A stretch of DNA of 50,372 nt, taken from Mycoplana rhizolycopersici (GTDB lineage Bacteria; Pseudomonadota; Alphaproteobacteria; Rhizobiales; Rhizobiaceae). Positions 43,600 to 50,372 of the stretch are shown piece by piece. How positions within the stretch are numbered: position 1 is the stretch's first letter; every line of letters begins with the position of its first letter. The position numbers were made by a program, and so were the translations under genes. Under the pieces are notes generated by a model, which was not told the origin of the DNA, made no database searches, and saw nothing but the letters and a program-made list of their open reading frames with translations. Location of the stretch: the NCBI RefSeq assembly GCF_013378445.1, contig NZ_JABXYK010000026.1, forward strand, positions 1 to 50,372, read 5' to 3'.

Positions 43600-44712
43600 A
43601 TGATGTCCGGCATGAACACACATTTCGACATCGCCGCCGAACAGGGCCGAAAACTGGCCGAGACGCTCAAGTCGCTATCGCTTGAACCCCTCCCCCGCGA
43701 CAGACAGCTGCCGAAGCCGATGCTCCGGCGTCTCGTTCTTCCGGCTTGCCTTTCCGCGCTGGTGGTCGGGGCGGCCGCCGGCGCAGTCCTCTATCGGTCG
43801 GACGTGCTTCGCCATGTCGATGCCGCCCTGTCGGAGCCAGAGCGCGCGACGGTCGACCTTGTCGCCGTGACGAAGATGGAGGGCGAGCGATCCGCCGCTC
43901 GCAATCCCCTCCCCGTCGACCGCGAGGTCACCGGCTCCGGTTTCGTCGTCGCGCCAGACACGACGACCGTCTTTGCCAAATATGAAGGCAGGATCACGCA
44001 GATCGCCGTGGTGCTGGGCGACCGTGTCGAGGCGGGCCAGATTCTCGTTACGCTTGAGGATGCCGGCGCCCGGTTCGCGCTCGAGCAGGCGAGCGCCGCG
44101 AAGGTTCAGGCCGGTTTGATCCTCGCCGCTCGTGACATCGACCTTGCGCAGGCCGGCACCGTGCTGGACCGCACCGAAATCCTCGCCGCCCGCAACGCGA
44201 CCTCCAGGCAGGCGCTTGAAGACGCACGCGCCGCCGCCGAGCGCGCCTCAAACGCCGTGGCGCAGGCCCGGCAATCCGCAGACAGCGCCGACCTCGCCAT
44301 TCGCATCGCCGAGGAACGGGTGGCGGAACTGACCGTTCGCGCGCCCTTCGCCGGCACCGTCACCCGGCTCGACGCCCGTGTCGGCGATACGGTGCTCGCA
44401 CGGATAGACAGCGTTCGCGAAAGCCAGAGCTTGCTGACAATCGCAAACACGAAGAGCCTCGCGATCGACGCCGACGTGGCGGAAACCACCATCGCCGCGC
44501 TGAAGCCCGGCCTTCTCGGCCAGGCGGTGCTCGACGGTTTTCCCGACCAACCCTTCGCCGTCAGGCTGCTGCGGCTGGCGCCCGTCGCTTCCGTGGAAAA
44601 AGGTACCGTCACGCTGCACCTGTCGCTCGACGATCCGCCGGACGGCATCCTGCCGAACATGGCCGCCCGTATCCGCATCGCCCTTGATGAAACAGGAGAA
44701 AACCCGCAATGA
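43600..44712 (+). CDS. HlyD/MacA-type periplasmic adaptor
   Basis: A 370-residue membrane-fusion protein. A ~45-residue cytoplasmic lead precedes one span (LVLPACLSALVVGAAAGAVL). A lipoyl-like half follows (GRITQIAVVLGDRVEAGQIL), then a long Ala/Arg-rich coiled coil at ~165-240, and the return half (VRAPFAGTVTRLDARVGDTV). It bridges an inner-membrane exporter to an outer-membrane channel; none is encoded next to it. An ATG at 43612 is an alternative start. The stop overlaps the ATPase start by ATGA. Confidence 0.9.
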   Translation: MMSGMNTHFDIAAEQGRKLAETLKSLSLEPLPRDRQLPKPMLRRLVLPACLSALVVGAAAGAVLYRSDVLRHVDAALSEPERATVDLVAVTKMEGERSAARNPLPVDREVTGSGFVVAPDTTTVFAKYEGRITQIAVVLGDRVEAGQILVTLEDAGARFALEQASAAKVQAGLILAARDIDLAQAGTVLDRTEILAARNATSRQALEDARAAAERASNAVAQARQSADSADLAIRIAEERVAELTVRAPFAGTVTRLDARVGDTVLARIDSVRESQSLLTIANTKSLAIDADVAETTIAALKPGLLGQAVLDGFPDQPFAVRLLRLAPVASVEKGTVTLHLSLDDPPDGILPNMAARIRIALDETGENPQ

Positions 44713-45410
44713 TCCAAGACATCGCCCCCTATATCGCGCTCATCGGCATCAGGAAGGCATACCGCATCGGCGGCGAGATGATGCCGATCTTCTCCGGGCT
44801 CGATCTCACCATCCCCCGCGGCGATTTCGTCGCCGTCATGGGCCCGTCCGGATCGGGCAAATCGACGCTGCTCAACATGCTCGCCGGCATCGACCGTCCG
44901 GATGCCGGCACCTTGAGCATCGGCACCAGCCGTCTCGACCAGATGGGCGAGGCTGCGCGCTCTGCCTGGCGGGCGCACAATATGGGCATCGTCTTCCAGT
45001 TCTATAATCTGCTGCCCATGCTCAACGCCGCGGAGAACGTCGAGCTGCCGCTGCTGTTGAAACCGCTATCGCGCAAGGAGCGGCGCCTGCGCGTCGAAAG
45101 GGTCCTCGACCTCGTCGGGCTGTCCGGGTGGGAAAAACAGTACCCCGCCATGATGTCCGGCGGCCAGCAGCAGCGCATCGGCATTGCGCGCGCCATAGTC
45201 TCCGATCCGGGCCTGCTTCTCTGCGACGAGCCGACCGGCGACCTCGATCGAAAATCCGCTGACGAGGTTCTGGACATGCTGCGCTTCCTCAACCGCGAGC
45301 TGGAAAAGACCATCGTGATGGTGACGCACGACCCGCAGGCCGCGCTTTACGCCCGCCGCACGCTACACCTCGACAAGGGCGATTTCGTCGAAGAGAAGAG
45401 GGCCGCCTGA
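44709..45410 (+). CDS. ABC exporter ATPase, MacB/LolD/DevA type
   Basis: A 233-residue ATPase: Walker [10 protein letters not shown], signature [14 protein letters not shown], Walker [13 protein letters not shown] (the GDLD ending is typical of the LolD/MacB group), and the switch His in IVMVTHDPQ. It works with FtsX-type permeases, not import permeases. Overlaps on both sides (ATGA with the adaptor, TGATG with the first permease) show tight co-translation. Confidence 0.93.
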   Translation: MIQDIAPYIALIGIRKAYRIGGEMMPIFSGLDLTIPRGDFVAVMGPSGSGKSTLLNMLAGIDRPDAGTLSIGTSRLDQMGEAARSAWRAHNMGIVFQFYNLLPMLNAAENVELPLLLKPLSRKERRLRVERVLDLVGLSGWEKQYPAMMSGGQQQRIGIARAIVSDPGLLLCDEPTGDLDRKSADEVLDMLRFLNRELEKTIVMVTHDPQAALYARRTLHLDKGDFVEEKRAA

Positions 45411-46552
45411 TGACCTTTTTAGACCTTGCCCGAAAGAATGCCTGGCGAATGCCGCTGCGCACCGTGCTCCTCATGGTCTCGATCGCGGTCGCTTTCCTCA
45501 TCTACGGCCTGACCGCGAGCTTCATCAATGGTGCACAGGGAGCGGCTGGAGCCAGCGACGACCTTCTCGGCGTCACGAGTGCCGGCGGCCGCACGCAGCC
45601 GTTGCCGATGGCGGCGAAGTCGCGAATCGCCGCCGATCCCGGCGTGGCGGTGGTCGGCTATGTCAAGCGACTGCGCGGCTTCGTCGATGTGGAGAGGAAT
45701 GTCGTTGCCATCAGCGCCGCCGATCCTGACCTGCTGATGACCGTCAACGGTAAGGAGTTGGGCCTGACACCCGCATTGGTTGGCGCAATCGGCCAGTCGC
45801 ATGACAAGGTGCTGGTCGGCCGCGCCCTGGCCGAGGCGCAGGGCTGGACCGTCGGACAGCGCGTGACGGTCACCGCCTTCGACACACCGAGGGAGGACGG
45901 CGGTCGCGATTGGCGCTTCGAGATTGCCGGCATATTCGAGGGCGAAAGCGCCGCCACCGACTCCTACTTCATGATCGCCCGCTACGGCTATGTGAACGCC
46001 GCGCGTGCGCGCGCCAAGGACACCGTCGACGCCTTCGTCGTCCGCCCTCGCGCGGGCGTTTCGCCGGGGGAACTCGCCGCCAGGATCGATACGCTTTTCG
46101 CCAACTCCGCCACACCGACACGCACACAATCGGAAAAGCAGTTCCTGGAGGCGTTCCTGCGCCAATATGCCGATATCGAGCTGATCGTGAACCTCGTTGT
46201 CGGCGCGGCCTTCGTCACCCTCCTGATGATCGTCGTCAACATCATGGTCTTTGCCGTGCGCGAACGCACCTTCGAGATCGGCCTGCTGAAGACGCTCGGC
46301 TTTTCCCGCTTGCGCATCCTGGCGCTTATTCTCGGCGAAACCCTCTTCGTCTTCGCCGTGGGCGGCGGTATCGGCCTCGCCCTGGCAAAACTCGCCACCG
46401 TAGCCGCCGGCCCGGTGCTCGGGCTGGTCTTCTCCGCAGCGGTTTTGGCGAAGGCGATCGCGATCATCACCGTCCTCGGGCTTGCGAGCGGCGCGCTGCC
46501 AGCCTTCAACGCGATGCGGACCCCCATCATCAAAGCTTTCAGAACGAGGTAA
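45410..46552 (+). CDS. FtsX/MacB-type ABC permease 1
   Basis: A 380-residue permease. One N-terminal span (TVLLMVSIAVAFLIYGLTAS) is followed by a ~220-residue periplasmic domain and three C-terminal spans. The FtsX signature lies around VVNIMVFAVRERTFEIGLLK and TLGFSRLRIL. The layout is the mechanotransmission type, in which ATP use in the cytoplasm moves the periplasmic parts. A second, different permease follows, so the pair is probably a heterodimer. Confidence 0.9.
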   Translation: MTFLDLARKNAWRMPLRTVLLMVSIAVAFLIYGLTASFINGAQGAAGASDDLLGVTSAGGRTQPLPMAAKSRIAADPGVAVVGYVKRLRGFVDVERNVVAISAADPDLLMTVNGKELGLTPALVGAIGQSHDKVLVGRALAEAQGWTVGQRVTVTAFDTPREDGGRDWRFEIAGIFEGESAATDSYFMIARYGYVNAARARAKDTVDAFVVRPRAGVSPGELAARIDTLFANSATPTRTQSEKQFLEAFLRQYADIELIVNLVVGAAFVTLLMIVVNIMVFAVRERTFEIGLLKTLGFSRLRILALILGETLFVFAVGGGIGLALAKLATVAAGPVLGLVFSAAVLAKAIAIITVLGLASGALPAFNAMRTPIIKAFRTR

Positions 46553-46556
46553 TCCC

Positions 46557-47750
46557 ATGCCGATATTCGCCTCCACCCATAGAAGACAAGCGCTCGTGAT
46601 GATCCGGACAAATTTGTCCAGCCTGCCGCGTCGTTTCGCGATTTCCGCCTCCATGGCCCTGTCGGTCGCGCTCGTCGTCTGCGTGCTCGCCGGCTTCCTG
46701 TCCATGGCAAAGGGGTTCGAGAGGGCGCTGAACGGCGCCGGCTCCCACTCCATCGCCGTCGTCCTCGGAGGCGGCACCAATCAGGAGACCGGCTCGGATA
46801 TCCCCGCTTCCGTCATCCGCACACTCGACGCCATGACCGGTGATATGGGCGTCGTCCGCGATGCCGGCGGCAAACTCGTCTCTTCCCGCGAGATCGTCGT
46901 GCCCGTCGATGTGAGGCAGCGCACGCTGGCGCTGCGCGGCATGGATGCGATCGGCCCGTCGATTCGCGACGGCATCACGCTTTCGGCCGGCCGCGTCTTT
47001 GCGCCCGGTGCGCGCGAAATCGTTGTCGGAGACCGGCTTGCCGGAGAATTCGGCCTCGGCATGGGGGACACGGTCCGGCTCGGCGCCGTCGACTGGACGG
47101 TCGCCGGTCACTTTTCGGCCCGTGGCAGCGCCTTCGAATCCGAACTCTGGGCCGACCTCGACGCCGTGCGCGCCGCCTTCGACCGGCAGGGCCAGGTGCA
47201 AAGCCTGAAACTCCGCCTCACCGATCCCGCTTCGCTCAATCGCTTGCAAGAGTTTCTCTCCACGATCACGGAGACCCCGCTGGTCGCCGTCTCCGAAGCC
47301 GATCTATACGCAGCGCAATCCGGACGCACGGGGAGCCTCATCCGCCTGTTCGGCTGGCCTATCGCGCTGCTGATGGCTGTTGGGGCGACGGCGGGCGCGC
47401 TCAACACGATGATGAGTTCGGTTGCCGATCGGACCGTCGAGATCGCCACCGTGCGCGCGCTCGGCTTCAGCCGCCTTTCGGCCTTTCTTGGCACCTGGAT
47501 CGAAGCCGTGGTGCTCGCAAGCGCCGGCGTCGTCCTCGGCCTCTTCGCGTCATGGCTGGCCTTCAACGGCTGGCAGGCTAGCACGATCGGCGCAAACAAT
47601 ACCCGCATGGCCTTCCAGCTCGCCGTGACGCGCGACATCCTGTTGACCACAGGCCTGCTCGGCCTTGCCATCGGCATCCTCGGCGGCGCACTGCCCGCCC
47701 TCGCCGCCACGAGATTGCCGCTGACAACGGCGCTTCGAGCGCGTGGTTAG
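46557..47750 (+). CDS. FtsX/MacB-type ABC permease 2
   Basis: A 397-residue permease with the same order: N-terminal span (FAISASMALSVALVVCVLAG), a large periplasmic domain (GMDAIGPSIRDGITL, GDRLAGEFGLGMGDTVRLGA) and three C-terminal spans with MMSSVADRTVEIATVRALGF. GAGG lies before the ATG at 46557; a longer in-frame start is inside the first permease gene. It completes the adaptor-ATPase-two-permease set. Substrate is unknown; lipids, lipoproteins, peptides or macrolides are all known for the group. Confidence 0.9.
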   Translation: MPIFASTHRRQALVMIRTNLSSLPRRFAISASMALSVALVVCVLAGFLSMAKGFERALNGAGSHSIAVVLGGGTNQETGSDIPASVIRTLDAMTGDMGVVRDAGGKLVSSREIVVPVDVRQRTLALRGMDAIGPSIRDGITLSAGRVFAPGAREIVVGDRLAGEFGLGMGDTVRLGAVDWTVAGHFSARGSAFESELWADLDAVRAAFDRQGQVQSLKLRLTDPASLNRLQEFLSTITETPLVAVSEADLYAAQSGRTGSLIRLFGWPIALLMAVGATAGALNTMMSSVADRTVEIATVRALGFSRLSAFLGTWIEAVVLASAGVVLGLFASWLAFNGWQASTIGANNTRMAFQLAVTRDILLTTGLLGLAIGILGGALPALAATRLPLTTALRARG

Positions 47751-48189
47751 CGAACGGCTACAACAAATCGCAAGGAACCTAAGGTCTTGAAGGGATATGA
47801 ACCATCGGCCAGAAGGACGAGTTGGCAGCGGCATCGACGGCAATAGAAATATCGGCATCATCGAGCACGACGAAAGGGTTCTTTCCGCCCTCAGCTACAC
47901 GTCAAACATTGACGTGCGTTTACAGGGGGATGATTTTTGGCGCAAAGCGTCCCAATTCGCCAATCAGTTTTACAGGTGATTAAGGGGCGGTTCTTCCTTA
48001 AACGGCGACATCATCATCCAGGCACGCTGCTAACTTGACAGGTTCTTCGATCGGCACCTACGGGTTTAAACACGCATTTGTGGCCCAAAGCCTGGCGTTT
48101 TTAGCCACTCCCGGACCTGGGCGGTAAAAGCTCCGATGTCCTCTTTTCCTGTTGGTTGTTTTGGCAGCGGACGGTCGGCCATGGGCCAA
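47751..48189. other. 440-bp region without a recognisable gene
   Basis: Between the exporter operon and the IS66 remnant. A 60-codon plus-strand frame at 47797-47979 has no ribosome site and no recognisable motif. GC drops after ~47900. The C-terminal tail of the IS66 frame reaches to about 48101. Confidence 0.4.
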
Positions 48190-48455
48190 ACAGCAGACTT
48201 CCGCCGTGTGTTCGCTCCCGGTAATTCCACGGCAGAAGTTCCTCGACCCGGCTCTGCTTGTGGCCGTTCACGATGGCTGTGAGTGTAGCGGTCAAATAGC
48301 CCAGCGGATCGACGGCATTGAGTTTGCAGGTCTCGATGAGCGAGGCGATGGTGGCCAGTTCTCGGCCGCGGTGTCGTGCCCTGCGAAGAGTGCGTTCTTT
48401 CGGTTCAGTGCAATCGGCCGGATGGTCCGCTCGACGCTGTTGCTGTCGATCTCCT
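48190..48455 (-). pseudogene. IS66-family transposase (TnpC) C-terminal remnant
   Basis: On the minus strand, [20 protein letters not shown] then GHDTAAENW is the well-known late TnpC motif. After the Trp the match goes on in another frame as [20 protein letters not shown] and NGHKQSRVEELLPWNYRE, so one base is lost near 48360. Only this tail is present. At about 48455 the sequence switches to an IS21-type gene on the other strand. Confidence 0.85.
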
Positions 48456-49059
48456 GCAGTCGGAGATCGCCGAGAAGCAGGCCCGCTCCATTCGCTACCA
48501 GCTCAGCATCGCCAAGCTGCCGCTCGCCAAGGACATCGACGACTTCGACTTCGCCGATACGCCTGTCAATGAATCCCTGGTGCGGGAACTGGCTACCGGC
48601 ACCTTCGTCGCCGATCAGCGCAATATCGTGCTCGTCGGCGGCACGGGAACCGGAAAGAGCCACCTGGCCATCGCCATTGCCCGAGCCCTCATCCGCAACG
48701 GAACACGCGGGCGCTTCTTCAGCGTCGTTGACCTGGTCAATCGCCTGGAAACGGAAACGCGCAGCGGCAAGCAGGGGCGAACGGCCGACTATCTCAACCG
48801 TCTCGACTTCATCATCCTCGACGAACTCGGATACCTGCCGTTCGCCCAGGCCGGCGGCCAGCTCCTGTTCCATCTCATCAGCAGGCTTTACGAGCGCACT
48901 TCAATCATCGTCACCACGCACCTCGCCTTCGGCGAATGGCCGACGGTGTTCGGCGATGCCAAGATGACGACTGCGCTCCTCGACCGTCTGACCCATCACT
49001 GCGAGATCGTCGAAATCGGAAACGAGTCCTGGCGCTTCAAGAACCGTTCTCAAAGCTAA
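48456..49059 (+). pseudogene. IstB-type ATPase helper of an IS21 element, 5'-truncated
   Basis: About 200 codons of an AAA+-like IstB helper: [20 protein letters not shown], Walker [20 protein letters not shown], Walker [21 protein letters not shown], sensor region [20 protein letters not shown] and the end WRFKNRSQS. The usual first ~45-50 residues (MxxELRLPxI region) are absent. The frame is open back into IS66-derived DNA, where an ATG at 48376 gives an apparent but chimeric start. It is probably non-functional without istA. Confidence 0.85.
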
Positions 49060-49197
49060 AGCCGAAGACGACCATCACCCGCACTTGGCCTACCCTCTGC
49101 AACCCCGGCCAGCGCCGGGCAGGCCAAGCGCTGATCTACACAACAAGGGGGTCAAAATTGGATAGTAAAAGGGGTCAATGCTCGGTGCTGATTGACA
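48456..49197 (+). mobile_element. IS21-family element, right-hand part
   Basis: Holds the truncated istB gene and the right end. Past the gene are two GGGGTCAA direct sub-repeats (49148-49155 and 49171-49178) and an end GTGCTGATTGACA at 49185-49197, as usual for IS21 termini. The left half with istA is missing, replaced by the IS66 remnant. Confidence 0.72.
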
Positions 49198-49404
49198 GCC
49201 AGAGGCGATGCAGCAATCGCAGCAGAGATCGCTGACCCAGGCGGCCGCCTATTACAACAATCCCGACCGCAAGCGTGGCCGGGCGGCGCGGTTGATTGTC
49301 TGACGAAGACCGATAGCGCGAGCAGGTGAACCTGTTGCTACTGGAGCAAACTCGCACTCCAGAAATGGCAACGCCTTCGCTCTGCTGAGAGCGAAGACGG
49401 CTCT
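49198..49404. other. Short spacer with a small frame, before the RTX gene end
   Basis: A 31-codon plus-strand frame at 49208-49303 (start MQQSQQRSL, then TQAAAYYNNPDRKRGRAARL) looks like the tail of a longer protein cut by the IS21 end; family not known to me. No clear terminator for the RTX gene was found here. Confidence 0.4.
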
Positions 49405-50372
49405 CTACAAAATGAAATCGCCCTTGGTCAGGCCGATGATGCCGGTCAGTTCGATCTGGAAGTCGGCCTGCTGGTCGCGGTCGGTGTCGCCGTAGACGAT
49501 GGTGCGGTCGTTCTCCGTGCCCTTTTCGTCGAAGATGCGGAAGATCACTTCGCCGGCCTTGCCGGTGAAGTCGTTCTTGCCGCGCCAGACGAAGTCCTGG
49601 TTGCCGGAGCGCGTGCTGTCGGCGTCGATCTTCGACAGGTCGAGCTTGTCCTGCGCGTGGACGAAGTCGGTGATGATGTCGCGCTTGTCGCTGCCCGAGA
49701 GCGGATTGTAACCGCCGTTATTGACAAGGCCGGACTGGCCGGGGGCGGAATCCTTGACCGAGGTGAAGACGAAGGTATCGCGGCCGGAGCCGCCGGTCAT
49801 GATGTCGACGCCGGAGCCACCGATCAGCCGGTCATCGCCGGAGCCGCCCGAGAGCACGTCGTTGCCGCCCCGGCCCTCGAGCACGTCGGCGGCGGAGGTG
49901 CCGGTCAGCTTGTCCTTGCCGGAAGTTCCCCTCTTCGTTTCCGCCACGTCGGTGACGGCGACTTTGAAGGTCTGCCAGTCCTCATGCTTCGTGCCGATCG
50001 AGGGGTCGTCGAGGCGCACGGTAACGTTCAGCGAGGGGTTGGTCTCGTAGTCGAGCTTGGCCCCCTTCTTCAGCCATAGCGCGCCGTTCTTGATCTCGAA
50101 CAGCTTCGCGTCGCTGCCGGCGAGCGACAGCTTGTTGTTGCCGCCGTCGGGGTCGGAGATCTTCAGCGTCGCCACCTTGCGCGCCGAGGCGGTCGAGGCA
50201 CCCTCGGCGATCTGGCGCAATGTCTGCGTGGCGACGAGCTCCGGTGCGTCGTTGACCGGGGTGACGGCGAGGTTGAAGGTTCCGGCGACCGGTGTCGAGC
50301 CATCCTCGTTGCCGTCCTCGACGGCGACCTTGAAAGAAGCCTTGGTCAATTCTGCGCCGGAATGGACGAAGC
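49405..50372 (-). CDS. RTX/calcium-binding secreted protein, C-terminal part (5' end beyond window)
   Basis: At least 322 residues, open to the right edge. Visible parts in order: repeats of cadherin/VCBS-like modules (FNLAVTPVNDAPELVATQTL, and a second one with LKISDPDGGNNKL, LDYETNPSLNVTVRLDDPS). Then an RTX block of glycine-aspartate nonapeptides (GRGGNDVLSGGSGDDRLIGG, SGVDIMTGGSGRDTFVF). Last is a C-terminal peptidase-M10/serralysin-like region (DIITDFVHAQDKLDLSKIDA) and the end LTKGDFIL. This is the build of type I secreted adhesins or surface proteins that fold on binding calcium outside the cell. No secretion genes are in the window. Confidence 0.9.
   Translation of the reverse strand, partial: FVHSGAELTKASFKVAVEDGNEDGSTPVAGTFNLAVTPVNDAPELVATQTLRQIAEGASTASARKVATLKISDPDGGNNKLSLAGSDAKLFEIKNGALWLKKGAKLDYETNPSLNVTVRLDDPSIGTKHEDWQTFKVAVTDVAETKRGTSGKDKLTGTSAADVLEGRGGNDVLSGGSGDDRLIGGSGVDIMTGGSGRDTFVFTSVKDSAPGQSGLVNNGGYNPLSGSDKRDIITDFVHAQDKLDLSKIDADSTRSGNQDFVWRGKNDFTGKAGEVIFRIFDEKGTENDRTIVYGDTDRDQQADFQIELTGIIGLTKGDFIL

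Noticed and set aside
45419-46780. Long minus-strand frame of 453 codons
   Set aside because: Antisense to FtsX-type permease 1 and the start of permease 2, which have clear motifs; the frame has no recognisable domain.
47797-47979. 60-codon plus-strand frame
   Set aside because: No ribosome site, no motif and ordinary chance length; kept only as part of the gene-poor region.
48376-48455. Apparent N-terminus of the IstB gene from the ATG at 48376
   Set aside because: This part is antisense to the IS66 transposase tail and does not look like any IstB start, so the gene is treated as truncated at about 48456.

Overview
The window reads as an accessory replicon or genomic island of a high-GC alphaproteobacterium of the Rhizobium/Sinorhizobium/Shinella type. 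The evidence is dense ABC importer operons with dedicated LacI, GntR or IclR regulators, Weimberg-type sugar-acid enzymes, opine/polyamine-type flavin oxidases, many worn IS copies and an RTX-type secreted protein. No rRNA, tRNA, CRISPR array, plasmid replication gene or conjugation gene was seen. All assignments come from reading the sequence and recalling families; no database search was run.

Region 1 (1-13834, Amadori-compound block). An frl-type operon on the minus strand encodes FrlB deglycase, a CUT1-type binding protein and two permeases, FrlC epimerase, FrlD kinase and a flavin oxidase that runs off the left edge. Upstream on the same strand is a polar amino-acid type importer (binding protein plus a one-chain permease-ATPase), a Gfo/Idh/MocA oxidoreductase and a second flavin oxidase, then a LacI regulator. 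A second LacI regulator is divergent. Perfect palindromes with the shared core GAGAyCGrTCTC lie in front of frlB (one) and between the importer and the second LacI gene (two, 22 bp apart). I infer linked uptake and breakdown of sugar-amino acid adducts.

Region 2 (13848-15624, insertion-sequence scar). It holds the tail of an old-yellow-enzyme type oxidoreductase, an IS6-family element whose transposase has two in-frame stops, an IS3 transposase scrap, and the first ~43 codons of an aldehyde dehydrogenase that closed the next operon.

Region 3 (15495-28007, sugar-acid block). An IlvD/Edd dehydratase, an RraA-like protein, a D-2-hydroxyacid dehydrogenase and the broken aldehyde dehydrogenase form one operon. 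Two GntR/FCD regulators, a DapA-family enzyme, a complete Dpp-type importer (with both ATPases fused) and a DMT transporter follow. Sites close to CACTAATGCATTAGTG occur at three promoters, suggesting one regulon.

Region 4 (28037-40221). A decayed IS3 element is followed by a large minus-strand operon: a PuuB-like oxidase, an IclR regulator, RidA, a Pot-type importer, a two-subunit SoxA/OoxA-like plus SoxB/OoxB-like oxidase and an aldehyde dehydrogenase. This is a logical path from an imported amine or opine to an imine, an aldehyde and an acid. Three palindromes sit in its promoter.

Region 5 (40345-50372). A HigBA toxin-antitoxin pair lies behind a 5x7-bp repeat. Next come a glyoxalase-fold gene cut by an apparently intact IS6 element, a membrane-anchored AraC regulator with an HlyD/ATPase/FtsX/FtsX exporter, an IS66/IS21 mosaic, and the C-terminal part of an RTX-repeat protein that runs off the right edge.
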